Shown here: positions 8,680 to 16,578 of the stretch, piece by piece | Position numbering within the stretch: the stretch's first letter is position 1 | Layout of the letters: each line of letters starts with the position of its first letter | Assembly (NCBI RefSeq): GCF_900128905.1 | Contig: NZ_FQTV01000010.1 | Coordinates: forward strand, 110,137 to 174,136 | Reading direction: 5' to 3' | DNA length: 64,000 bases | Origin: Bacteroides luti | GTDB lineage: Bacteria; Bacteroidota; Bacteroidia; Bacteroidales; Bacteroidaceae | Notes under the pieces: model-generated | The model's input: the letters and a program-made list of their open reading frames with translations, nothing else | Told to the model about the DNA's origin: nothing | Databases searched by the model: none | Translations under genes and position numbers: made by a program

Positions 8680-9072
8680 TTATTTTTTAATCAAAGCTGT
8701 TATAGTATATTTTATCTCAGCTTTGGGGTTTTCTGTATATACTCTGACAGTGCATGTCTTTGAGGTTGTATTTTCTGTCCAGTTTACTTCAACTTGCCCT
8801 TTTGTACTTGTTATAGAAACAGACGTTAAATCCTCAGCAAGGGCATTCCATGCATAATTTAACTCCAATTTAGTTGATGAATTGAAAGAACCTGTAGTAA
8901 TTAACGGTTTACAATTCTCAATCATAAACCCTTCGCTTATTGGGTAATTAATATTGTTTATCGTTATTTGCTCTATTCCAAGTACACTTTTGGTGATAGG
9001 CTGTGGTCCTTCTTCATGCTTTTCACATGCCATAAGCAGACAAACAAAGACAAGTAATAGTTTAGCTTTCAT
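8680..9072 (-). CDS. Small lipoprotein with an Ig-like/DUF5018-like domain
   Basis: This encodes a 130-residue lipoprotein with an SPII signal and lipobox ending LLMAC, Cys16 being the lipidated residue. The mature part is beta-rich (alternating segments such as ITINNINYPI and CTVRVYTENPKAEIKYTI) and resembles the short Ig-like domain in Bacteroides surface lipoproteins of the DUF5018 kind; the family call is tentative. It is a single gene with its own -7 box at 9098-9105. No partner gene is visible. Confidence 0.78.
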   Translation of the reverse strand: MKAKLLLVFVCLLMACEKHEEGPQPITKSVLGIEQITINNINYPISEGFMIENCKPLITTGSFNSSTKLELNYAWNALAEDLTSVSITSTKGQVEVNWTENTTSKTCTVRVYTENPKAEIKYTITALIKK

Positions 9073-9097
9073 TATAATTGTGTGTTTATATTTTTTG

Positions 9098-9105
9098 CAA
9101 AGATA
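9098..9105 (-). promoter_or_regulatory. -7 box for the small lipoprotein gene
   Basis: The minus strand reads TATCTTTG 26 bases upstream of the ATG. An ATTG lies about 19 bases further upstream, close to the expected TTTG position. Confidence 0.55.
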
Positions 9106-9181
9106 ATCATTGTAAAGAAATAAACAATTAGTTGCTTTAATGTTTGTTCATTTCGTAACCAAAATATGCCGTTTGGTGAAC

Positions 9182-9189
9182 TAAATTTG
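9182..9189 (+). promoter_or_regulatory. Possible -7 box for the DUF2867-type gene
   Basis: TAAATTTG matches TAnnTTTG 47 bases upstream of the ATG. No well-spaced TTTG box was found, so this is a weak call. Confidence 0.35.
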
Positions 9190-9235
9190 TTGATGTCTTT
9201 AGCTCAGACCATCTTTGCTGAAAAAATAAAATGTT

Positions 9236-9727
9236 ATGAAGATAGAAAGAACAACCATTCCAATGCAATCATTTATTTATGGATTCTCTTTGAGTGCAGA
9301 TTATTCAGAGTGCTATCAAATGTTCACCGATAAAAAATCGGTAACACTTGAATCATGTTTGTCATTGTTCTCGTTTAAACCAAAGTGGGTTGACTTTCTA
9401 TATAAGCTTCGTAACTTATTAGTGAAGCCATTGGGCTTGAAAACTTCTACTGACGAAATAACAAATATAAATCCTCAGAAAGGAGAGAAATTAAATTTTT
9501 TCGATGTGCTTGAAAGAAGTGAGACGGAAATTCTGATGTATGCAAACGATAAACATCTTGAAGGGTGGTTTTCTCTTCAATATGAACCTGATGGAAATAA
9601 GCACATTGTAAGGTTTATAACAGTCGTTTCTTTTCACAATTTAATGGGAAGAATTTATTTCTATACAATCAAGCCGTTCCATTACCTGATAGTCAGAGAT
9701 ATGTTGTACAGAATGTGTAAACACTAA
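9236..9727 (+). CDS. DUF2867 family protein
   Basis: This encodes a 163-residue soluble protein resembling the DUF2867 family, with the characteristic C-terminal stretch ending FYTIKPFHYLIVRDMLYRM. The function of the family is not known. It is the first of three small genes followed by a LytS/LytTR pair on the same strand; the next gene starts 10 bases downstream. The co-orientation suggests a shared transcript with the two small membrane proteins. Confidence 0.85.
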   Translation: MKIERTTIPMQSFIYGFSLSADYSECYQMFTDKKSVTLESCLSLFSFKPKWVDFLYKLRNLLVKPLGLKTSTDEITNINPQKGEKLNFFDVLERSETEILMYANDKHLEGWFSLQYEPDGNKHIVRFITVVSFHNLMGRIYFYTIKPFHYLIVRDMLYRMCKH

Positions 9728-9737
9728 AATATAAATT

Positions 9738-10124
9738 ATGAAATCCTTATATAAAATTGTGAGTGTTGCAACTTCTTTATTATTCATTTATTTGTTTGTA
9801 CAATTACTTTTTATGCCGGGCTCTTTTATTAAAGATTTGGGACTACAACCTTCAGAAGCTGGATCCGTTCTTGCCAGAAGGGCATCCATGTTTATGTTGG
9901 GAATATCCCTGCTGATGTTTGGAACAAGAAATCTGCCTCATTCAAAAACGAGACAAACCATTTGTATGGCTACTGGAATTACACTGTTTGGATTATCCTG
10001 TGTAGGCAGTTATGAATATATTAAAGGAACAGTAAACTCTTCTATCTTGATAGCCATTATTTGTGAAACAATATTATGGGTGTGTTTTGGAATAATCTTA
10101 TTAAAAAAATATCAGAATCAATAA
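9738..10124 (+). CDS. Small four-helix membrane protein
   Basis: This encodes 128 residues with about four hydrophobic helices spread over the protein, and a conserved-looking ASMFMLGISLLMFGTR segment in helix 2. It resembles small integral membrane proteins of the DUF4345 type, but that assignment is tentative. It lies 10 bases after the DUF2867 gene and 19 bases before another small membrane protein, so the three probably form one operon. Confidence 0.8.
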   Translation: MKSLYKIVSVATSLLFIYLFVQLLFMPGSFIKDLGLQPSEAGSVLARRASMFMLGISLLMFGTRNLPHSKTRQTICMATGITLFGLSCVGSYEYIKGTVNSSILIAIICETILWVCFGIILLKKYQNQ

Positions 10125-10143
10125 TTACTAAATAGAATATAAT

Positions 10144-10539
10144 ATGAAAACTCAGATTCTCTTGCTACGTATTGCTGGCTATCTAAGCTTGCTGTTTGTT
10201 GTCTTTCACTTGTTATTTTATCCGATGTTTAATTGGGAAAATGCACTGAATGGTTTATCAGGTATGAATAGGGCGATTTTTCTTACATACCATGCAATTT
10301 GTATCTTGATGCTGTTCTTTATGGGTATTATTCCAATCTTTCAGACAAAATCCCTCTTAGGCAGTTCTCTAAAATATGGTATCCTTAGTTTCTTTTCATT
10401 ATTCTATCTGATTCGTATAGTGGCAGAATTTGCTCTTTTTGGAATTAGTTCCAGTAGTCCGATTATACTGATAATGTGTCTGGTTCCGATGATATTTTAT
10501 GCTATCCCTTTGTTTTCAAAACAAATGGCTAAGCTGTAA
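10144..10539 (+). CDS. Small four-helix membrane protein
   Basis: This encodes 131 residues with about four transmembrane helices. It resembles its upstream neighbour in size and helix spacing, so the two may be distant paralogues. No domain was recognised. It closes the small-gene group; the kinase gene that follows has its own well-formed promoter (10557-10586). Confidence 0.78.
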   Translation: MKTQILLLRIAGYLSLLFVVFHLLFYPMFNWENALNGLSGMNRAIFLTYHAICILMLFFMGIIPIFQTKSLLGSSLKYGILSFFSLFYLIRIVAEFALFGISSSSPIILIMCLVPMIFYAIPLFSKQMAKL

Positions 10540-10556
10540 CAATTTGGTAAAATACC

Positions 10557-10586
10557 TTTGCATATATAACTTTTTTAATAGCTTTG
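10557..10586 (+). promoter_or_regulatory. Promoter of the LytS/LytTR pair
   Basis: TTTG at 10557-10560 and TAGCTTTG at 10579-10586 are separated by 18 bases, a good Bacteroides -33/-7 pair. The kinase ATG is 17 bases downstream of the -7 box. A second TAnnTTTG match (10553-10560) overlaps the -33 element. Confidence 0.6.
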
Positions 10587-10603
10587 TAGATTAAAATTAA
10601 ATT

Positions 10604-11614
10604 ATGAAATATATACTGAAAATACTTATCCACTCACTTTTCTGGCTGGTCTTCGTTCTGTTCTACCTGGTACTATATGTTGTGCCAAAGGGAGATCTAT
10701 CAATCGCATTGCAAGAACTTACTATCCAGTTTTATATCAATTTTGTTTGGGCGGCAGTCATATTCTATTTATCCTATTATTGGCTGATACGATATTTTGA
10801 GAAAAGTCAGCTTGTCAGATACCTTATTCTTTCAGTGCTAATAAGTATTTCTGTTTCAGTTGTTTTCTTGATTATCTCAAAGCTTATTACCCCAGGAATA
10901 AATTTGCAGAATTATGTTCTCCTTTTGCCATCAATGGTTGGTACTTTTATTATAGCCCAATGTGGATGTTTGGTTAGAGGTTTTGAAAACTGGTTTGCTA
11001 ATATTCAGCTGAAATCAGAAATAGAAAACAAAAATCTTAAGAACGAACTTAAATTACTTAGACTCCAGATTAATCCTCATTTTCTTTTCAATACATTGAA
11101 TAATATTGATTCTTTAATTAGTAAATCACCTAAAACTGCTTCAAAAATGCTTATTACTTTGTCTGAAATGCTTAGATATATGGTTTATGAGACTAAAACG
11201 GAGACAGTTCCTTTGCAAAAAGAGATAGACTATCTTACCAGTTATATACAGCTTCAACAATTGCGCTTTAAGAATGTAGATTATATACGTTACTCTTTTC
11301 CAGAGCCAGATGTTTGTAACACTCAGGTTGCCCCAATGCTTTTTATCCCTTTTGTGGAAAATGCTTTTAAGCATTCGTATTATGCAGAGCCCATGCCGGT
11401 TGTTGATATAAAAATTGCTTTAAGTGATAATGTTTTAAGCTTCACATGTGTAAACTACTTCGATACTGAGACAATTTCCCCCAAAACAACTCAATCGGGC
11501 ATAGGATTGGAAAACGTAAAAAGACGCCTTGCTCTTTTATATCCCAAGAATCATGAGTTGCAGATAATAAAGGAATTAAATACCTTTAGAGCTGAATTAA
11601 CAATAAAGTTATGA
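10604..11614 (+). CDS. LytS-type sensor histidine kinase
   Basis: This is a 336-residue membrane histidine kinase with about four N-terminal helices (within residues 1-125) and a His_kinase (PF06580) domain. The phospho-acceptor histidine lies in INPHFLFNTLNNID. The ATP-binding lid has the N-box FIPFVENAFKH and the G-box GIGLENVKRRL. There is no periplasmic sensing domain, as in many Bacteroidetes LytS proteins. Its last 4 bases overlap the response-regulator start (ATGA), so the pair is translationally coupled. The signal is unknown; the small membrane proteins just upstream are candidates for input or output. Confidence 0.93.
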   Translation: MKYILKILIHSLFWLVFVLFYLVLYVVPKGDLSIALQELTIQFYINFVWAAVIFYLSYYWLIRYFEKSQLVRYLILSVLISISVSVVFLIISKLITPGINLQNYVLLLPSMVGTFIIAQCGCLVRGFENWFANIQLKSEIENKNLKNELKLLRLQINPHFLFNTLNNIDSLISKSPKTASKMLITLSEMLRYMVYETKTETVPLQKEIDYLTSYIQLQQLRFKNVDYIRYSFPEPDVCNTQVAPMLFIPFVENAFKHSYYAEPMPVVDIKIALSDNVLSFTCVNYFDTETISPKTTQSGIGLENVKRRLALLYPKNHELQIIKELNTFRAELTIKL

Positions 11615-12309
11615 CAATATCATGTATCATAATAGAAGATGAGCCGTTGGCAGCAGAAAAGCTGGAGAGTTTTGTCGCCCGCATACCCTTTCTTAAGCTT
11701 AAAGGCAGTTTTGATAATGCCTTGGAAGGATTGCAATTCCTGAAAACGCAGACTGTTGATTTGCTATTTCTTGATATTCAGATGGAAAAGATTACCGGCA
11801 TTCAATTGCTCGAAAATCTTTCCTCGAAACCCTATGTTGTCATTACATCTGCTTATTCAGATTATGCCTTGAAAGGATATGAATTGAGCGTCTTTGATTA
11901 CCTGCTTAAACCATACTCTTTCGAGCGCTTCCAAATGGCAGTTAACAGAGTATCCGATGATCTGAAACAAAAAGCAGGAGTAAAGAATGAAAACAATAGT
12001 TCCCAAATCTTTATAAAAACAGAATATCGTCGTGAAAACGTACATCTCGATGATATTCTGTATATTGAAGGAATGCAGGGATATTTAAAGATTTATCTTT
12101 CTGATAAGAGAATTCTTACCAAGCAAAGCATGAAAGCTATATTGAAGACACTTCCCCAAGACCAATTCATTCAGGTTCATAAATCCTATATTGTTGCACT
12201 GTCTAAAATTGAATCTATTGAACGAAATCATATAAAAATCTCCGGTAAATTAATACCTGTTGGAGATTTTTATAAGATGCAGTTTTATGAAAGAATAGAA
12301 AATATTTGA
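11611..12309 (+). CDS. LytTR-family response regulator
   Basis: This is a 232-residue DNA-binding response regulator. The receiver domain covers about residues 1-120, with the acidic IIEDEP cluster, phospho-acceptor D55 in LLFLDIQM and the conserved lysine in LLKPYSFERF. The LytTR DNA-binding domain covers about residues 135-232 (DILYIEGMQGYLKIYL to the FIQVHKSYIV motif). It works with the overlapping upstream kinase. Confidence 0.95.
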   Translation: MTISCIIIEDEPLAAEKLESFVARIPFLKLKGSFDNALEGLQFLKTQTVDLLFLDIQMEKITGIQLLENLSSKPYVVITSAYSDYALKGYELSVFDYLLKPYSFERFQMAVNRVSDDLKQKAGVKNENNSSQIFIKTEYRRENVHLDDILYIEGMQGYLKIYLSDKRILTKQSMKAILKTLPQDQFIQVHKSYIVALSKIESIERNHIKISGKLIPVGDFYKMQFYERIENI

Positions 12310-12316
12310 ATAAATA

Positions 12317-12373
12317 ATGTCTAGAGTTTTTTCCTTTTTTTATTTGTCGCACCACTGGTGCGACAAATACAGT
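12317..12373 (+). repeat. Palindromic repeat, copy 1
   Basis: This is one of two related elements of about 57 bases. It has ATGTCTAG (12317-12324), a T-rich stretch, then a 14-bp perfect palindrome with a single central base (12341-12369, arms ending GCACCA / TGGTGC). Copy 2 lies at 13321-13377 with the same internal spacing, and the palindrome arms differ by compensating changes. Confidence 0.7.
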
Positions 12374-12403
12374 TTGTTGAAAAATGAAAATAAGTCTGTT
12401 TTA

Positions 12404-12613
12404 CTATACAAGCTCATTTTCTCCCTGTTCTAAATATGATAAGATATTTTTAGGAGCACACAATTTCCATTCTCCAAAGTAAGTGGACGATTCTTCCTTG
12501 TTAGTTAAGTATTTTACGTGCGGACCTCCCTTTTGTTTGCATTCTGAAATAAAGTCATCTTAACCGAAGGCTTACGTTTAACTTTATCCTTAAAGTAATC
12601 TAATACAGCCTTA
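12404..12613 (-). pseudogene. Remnant of a degraded gene
   Basis: The minus strand carries two adjoining open stretches in different frames: one reads DYFKDKVKRKPSVKMTLF, the other YLTNKEESSTYFGEWKLC and ends at the stop codon at 12404-12406. A frame change near 12510-12530 would join them into one C-terminal fragment. No start or upstream part is present. The family was not recognised. The reading is an inference from two in-frame stretches with ordinary amino-acid composition. Confidence 0.4.
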
Positions 12614-12669
12614 TATTAAGGTTGCAAAATTAGATTTTAATGAGTATTCATCTCAATTTAGCAAACGAA

Positions 12670-12701
12670 TTTGCCAAAATATACGAATTTAATTATCTTT
12701 G
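12670..12701 (+). promoter_or_regulatory. Promoter of the orphan secreted protein gene
   Basis: TTTG at 12670-12673 and TATCTTTG at 12694-12701 have a 20-base spacer, a strong match to the Bacteroides promoter. The ATG follows 22 bases later. Confidence 0.65.
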
Positions 12702-12723
12702 CAATCAAACTTAAATAAAAAAC

Positions 12724-13218
12724 ATGAAAAAGATTTTTATATCAATTATTTGTGTGTTTGTGTCAGTCTTAGCTTTTGGGCAGAAAACTGTTGGGTACAC
12801 TTATAAACCTTTATCTGCAGAGGGGTGTACAGTAAAATTCTCTGTAGTACACCAAGAAGGTGTCTATTATATTATAACTTCTGTAAATTCTGATAGATTA
12901 GTGTTTAATGATTTACCAATTTTGATGCTGAAAACTTTTAAGAATGAAGTTATAAAACTTGAAGGCAAATCATTAAGTTCTACAACTGCAAGCACAGGAG
13001 TAATGGTGGGGAATATAATGGTACCCGTAACTGAAATTAAAGCCTTGGCGCAGTTTCCAATAGGGAAAGATCAAATAGAAAAATTGCAAGATGGAGTATG
13101 CAAGGTACGTCTTTCGACACTTCCGTTAACTCATGAAAGAGAGTTTGATAAAGATAAGATTGGTAAGAAATTATATAAAATGTTCCATAATGTTCTTAAC
13201 TCTGAAGATGATTTTTAA
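12724..13218 (+). CDS. Secreted protein of unknown function
   Basis: This encodes 164 residues with a clear N-terminal signal peptide (KKIFISIICVFVSVLAFGQ). The mature part is a mixed, beta-rich domain with no recognised family. It has its own good promoter and is followed by a hairpin terminator (13306-13336), so it is a single-gene unit. It is bracketed by the two related palindromic repeats, one on each side, and the gene remnant lies between it and copy 1. This arrangement suggests a small transferred or rearranged segment. Confidence 0.72.
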   Translation: MKKIFISIICVFVSVLAFGQKTVGYTYKPLSAEGCTVKFSVVHQEGVYYIITSVNSDRLVFNDLPILMLKTFKNEVIKLEGKSLSSTTASTGVMVGNIMVPVTEIKALAQFPIGKDQIEKLQDGVCKVRLSTLPLTHEREFDKDKIGKKLYKMFHNVLNSEDDF

Positions 13219-13278
13219 TAATACATTCAATCATCATCCAAATTTATCTAAAAATGATTATATTTGTGCTAGAGTTCA

Positions 13279-13294
13279 TCACTCAATTGAGTGA
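13279..13294. repeat. 16-bp perfect palindrome
   Basis: The sequence TCACTCAATTGAGTGA is its own reverse complement. It lies just before the terminator hairpin at 13306-13336. It could be an operator or part of the 3' hairpin structure; nothing more can be said. Confidence 0.4.
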
Positions 13295-13305
13295 AAGAAA
13301 TCCAT

Positions 13306-13336
13306 AAACGTTAGGCCTTGATGTCTAGCGTTTTTT
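13306..13336 (+). terminator. Hairpin terminator after the orphan secreted protein gene
   Basis: AAACGTTAG (13306-13314) pairs with CTAGCGTTT (13325-13333) with one G-U pair, and the right arm runs into six T residues. The right arm overlaps the start of palindromic repeat copy 2. Confidence 0.55.
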
Positions 13337-13377
13337 GCTTTTTGTGTTTGTCTCAACACTGTTGAGACAAATATAGC
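13321..13377 (+). repeat. Palindromic repeat, copy 2
   Basis: This is the second copy of the 57-base element: ATGTCTAG (13321-13328), a T-rich stretch, and a 12-bp perfect palindrome around one central base (13347-13371, arms ending TCAACA / TGTTGA). The distance from ATGTCTAG to the TTTGTC of the palindrome is 26 bases in both copies. Confidence 0.7.
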
Positions 13378-13466
13378 TTATAATGAATTCTAGTATTGTA
13401 TTTTATTTATCCGATATTATAATTCTAGGTATATATCTCTGGTTGAAAAAAATATGAAGTTTAAGT

Positions 13467-13497
13467 TTTGACATTAACAGCATTTTGTCTAGTTTTG
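13467..13497 (+). promoter_or_regulatory. Promoter of the SNF2 helicase gene
   Basis: TTTG (13467-13470) and TAGTTTTG (13490-13497) are 19 bases apart, matching the Bacteroides -33/-7 consensus. The ATG of the helicase is 36 bases downstream. The rest of the 13219-13533 gap holds only the palindromes and the terminator listed separately. Confidence 0.55.
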
Positions 13498-13533
13498 TGC
13501 TTTCTGTATTATAATGTTATAAATGATCTATAA

Positions 13534-16431
13534 ATGCAACTAACTCCTTACCATGCTAAATTTTTTGCTTACGATTTAAACCGTCAATTGCCCGCCAATG
13601 ATATAGGAAAATTGACAGCTTCACTTCAAGACGCACAGGTTGATTTAAATCCTCATCAGGTTGAGGCTGCACTTTTTGCATTTCAATCACCTTTGTCAAA
13701 TGGTGCAATTTTAGCAGATGAGGTTGGGTTAGGTAAAACGATTGAAGCCGGAATAATTCTTTCTCAGCAATGGGCTGAAAGAAAACGTAAATTAATCATT
13801 ATTTGTCCGGCTAATCTTCGTAAACAATGGAATCAGGAATTACTCGATAAGTTTTTTCTACCTTCAATAATTTTAGAGGCAAAGTCTTTTAACCAGTCTA
13901 TAAAAGACGGAAATCTTAATCCATTTGATGTTTTAGATAATATTGTTATTTGTTCTTTTCAGTTTGCACGAGCAAAAGCTGCTTATTTAGAGAATACAGC
14001 TTGGGATTTAGTGGTAATTGATGAGGCTCACCGCTTAAGAAATGTATATAAATCTTCAAATAGAATTGGAAACACTCTGAAAGATACGCTTTCAAATAGG
14101 AAAAAAGTTTTGTTAACTGCTACACCTCTTCAAAATTCAATTCTTGAATTGTATGGGCTTGTCAGTATAATAGATGATTATGCTTTTGGAGACCTTAAAA
14201 GTTTTAAAACAAAATATAGTCGTCAGCTTGAAGAAGAAGATTATACTGAATTAAAGAAACGTTTGCAGGCTTTTTGTAAAAGGACTCTTAGACGTCAAGT
14301 TCTGTCATATATTAACTATACTGAGCGAAAGGCCATTCGAGAAGAATTTACACCTAATGAAGATGAACATTTGCTATACACATGGGTTTCCGAATATCTG
14401 CAACGGCCTAAATTATATGCACTACCTAATAGTCAGAGACAGTTGATGACTTTGATTCTGAGAAAGCTTCTTGCTTCTTCTACCTATGCAATTTATGGCA
14501 CATTAGATTCATTAGTGATTAGGCTCGAAAAACTTTTGCAGAAAAATGAATCAAACTTAATTAGCAATATTGAAACAGATTATGAATTGTTAAGTGAAAT
14601 TCAGGATGAATGGTTTAACGAGGAGGAAGAAGAAATTACTGTTGTAGAAGAAACACTTCCAGACGAAGATATTGAGGCTATAAAATTTGAAATTCAGGAT
14701 CTAAAGAAATTTCGGGACTTAGCATATAGTATTAAAATTAATTCAAAAGCCAATCACCTCTTTACGGCTTTGGAAAAAGCTTTTGTAGAGTTGCGTAAGT
14801 TGGGTGCAAATGAAAAAGCATTGATTTTTACTGAATCTCGTCGCACACAAGAGTATTTGAATACTACACTTACAGCACAGGGGTATAATGTGGTTTTATT
14901 CAATGGAGTCAATAATGATCCATTATCTAATAGAATATATAAAAAATGGTTGCTAGATCATAAGAACTCAGATAAAATAACAGGTTCACCTACTGCGGAC
15001 AAACGGGCTGCATTGGTTGATTATTTTAGAAATGAAGCAACTATTATGATAGCAACCGAAGCTGCAGCTGAAGGAGTAAACTTGCAGTTTTGTTCTTTGC
15101 TTGTTAATTATGATTTACCCTGGAACCCGCAGCGTATTGAGCAACGCATTGGGCGATGCCATCGCTATGGCCAAAAGTATGATGTGGTAGTGGTTAATTT
15201 TCTCAATAAAAAAAATGCTGCCGACATACGAGTTTATGAGTTGCTTGATGAAAAGTTTCGCTTGTTTAGCGGCGTATTTGGTGCGAGTGATGATATTCTT
15301 GGAACTATTGGAAACGGCGTTGATTTTGAGAAACGCATTGCACAGATTTATAATGACTGCCGAACTCCTGAAGAAATTCAGAAAGCATTCGATGATCTGC
15401 AATTGGAATTGCAACCCGAGATAAATCAGAAAATGCAAAGTGTTCGTTCCACTTTGTTGGAAAAGTTCGATGAAGAAGTACGTGATAAATTACGTGTTGA
15501 TTATGAGAATGCGAAAGCTTACTTAAATACCTTTGAACAAAAGCTTTGGAAAACAACGAGATTTTATCTGAATGATTATGCTTCATTTATTGATAATGAG
15601 TATTCGTTTACGCTCCATAAAAATCCTTTTCCCGAAGAACAAATACATTCAGGCCCGTATATGATTCTGAAATCTGAAGGTGCCAAGAAAAAAACTGATT
15701 TTTATGTTCCTGATGATACTAATGTTTATCGTATAGGTCACAAGCTTGCCCAACGAATCCTGAGAGAATGTACAAAGTTGGAAACTCCTGTTGCCGAGGT
15801 GGTTTTTGATTATACTAACACTAATACTAAAATTACAGTATTAGAAGAGTATGTAGGTTGTTCAGGCTGGATGCAGATAGAACAACTCAGTATTCATTCT
15901 TTTGGAAATGAAGATTATAACCTAATTGCCTGTGTGGTAGAAAACGGAGATGTTATTGAGAGTGAAATTGCAGAACGTTTGTTTTCTTTAAATGCAGTTG
16001 TGTTGGGAAAAGAAGAACTGCCCAATAAGGTATTACCGGTTTTTGAAGAAATTCTGCATCAACAGAAGCAATCAATTATCTCTATGAATACCGAGAGGAA
16101 TAAAGATTTCTTTGATACTGAAATGGATAAACTGGAACAGTGGGCTGAGGATATGAAAATTGGGTTGGAAAAAGAAATTAAAGATTTAGATGCAGAAATA
16201 AAGCTTCGTAAATCCGAAGCTAAGAAAATTTTAAATCTCGAATCCAAAGTTCGTGCACAGCGATCAATTAAAGAACTTGAAAAAAAACGAAGCGAAAAGC
16301 GTCAAAGACTTTTTGTTGCTCAGGATGATATTGACAATCGGAAAGAAGAACTTTTATCGGATATTGAAGAGCGCTTGCAGCAGTCTATAGATAAGAAAGA
16401 AATCTTTTCAATAAAATGGAGGATGATATAA
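13534..16431 (+). CDS. SNF2-family helicase-like ATPase of a restriction/defence locus
   Basis: This is a 965-residue SF2 SNF2/HepA-type double-stranded DNA translocase. Visible motifs are the Walker A ADEVGLGKT near residues 61-69, DEAH near 163-166 (VVIDEAHRLRN), motif III LLTATPLQN, motif V ATEAAAEGVNLQF and motif VI QRIGRCHRYGQ near 533-543. A long charged coiled coil occupies about residues 840-960. No nuclease domain was recognised. It has its own promoter and is followed, after a hairpin, by a HEPN/Abi-like gene and Type III mod and res genes on the same strand. This context suggests DNA translocation or invader recognition in defence. It could also be a bystander ATPase of the HepA type. 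Confidence 0.9.
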   Translation: MQLTPYHAKFFAYDLNRQLPANDIGKLTASLQDAQVDLNPHQVEAALFAFQSPLSNGAILADEVGLGKTIEAGIILSQQWAERKRKLIIICPANLRKQWNQELLDKFFLPSIILEAKSFNQSIKDGNLNPFDVLDNIVICSFQFARAKAAYLENTAWDLVVIDEAHRLRNVYKSSNRIGNTLKDTLSNRKKVLLTATPLQNSILELYGLVSIIDDYAFGDLKSFKTKYSRQLEEEDYTELKKRLQAFCKRTLRRQVLSYINYTERKAIREEFTPNEDEHLLYTWVSEYLQRPKLYALPNSQRQLMTLILRKLLASSTYAIYGTLDSLVIRLEKLLQKNESNLISNIETDYELLSEIQDEWFNEEEEEITVVEETLPDEDIEAIKFEIQDLKKFRDLAYSIKINSKANHLFTALEKAFVELRKLGANEKALIFTESRRTQEYLNTTLTAQGYNVVLFNGVNNDPLSNRIYKKWLLDHKNSDKITGSPTADKRAALVDYFRNEATIMIATEAAAEGVNLQFCSLLVNYDLPWNPQRIEQRIGRCHRYGQKYDVVVVNFLNKKNAADIRVYELLDEKFRLFSGVFGASDDILGTIGNGVDFEKRIAQIYNDCRTPEEIQKAFDDLQLELQPEINQKMQSVRSTLLEKFDEEVRDKLRVDYENAKAYLNTFEQKLWKTTRFYLNDYASFIDNEYSFTLHKNPFPEEQIHSGPYMILKSEGAKKKTDFYVPDDTNVYRIGHKLAQRILRECTKLETPVAEVVFDYTNTNTKITVLEEYVGCSGWMQIEQLSIHSFGNEDYNLIACVVENGDVIESEIAERLFSLNAVVLGKEELPNKVLPVFEEILHQQKQSIISMNTERNKDFFDTEMDKLEQWAEDMKIGLEKEIKDLDAEIKLRKSEAKKILNLESKVRAQRSIKELEKKRSEKRQRLFVAQDDIDNRKEELLSDIEERLQQSIDKKEIFSIKWRMI

Positions 16432-16444
16432 TGATAAAAAAGAT

Positions 16445-16466
16445 AAAGCCCGTAGAAACGGGCTTT
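16445..16466 (+). terminator. Hairpin between the SNF2 and HEPN genes
   Basis: The arms AAAGCCCGT (16445-16453) and ACGGGCTTT (16458-16466) form a 9-bp GC-rich stem with a 4-base loop. The T-run afterwards is short (TTTAATATCTT). It could terminate or attenuate transcription between the helicase and the three downstream genes. Confidence 0.55.
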
Positions 16467-16578
16467 AATATCTTATCACTTAGTTACGTGCAACTTTGAT
16501 AGTTGTAGAGGCTTGACTAAGTATTACGGCACAAAAATACATAAATTGTGCATGCAAACAAAATTTTTTAGAAGAAAA

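Noticed and set aside
13534..16431. DISARM or BREX component
   Set aside because: An SNF2 gene occurs in DISARM, but no DUF1998, phospholipase-like or BREX genes (pglX, pglZ, brxL) are nearby; Type III mod and res are the neighbours.
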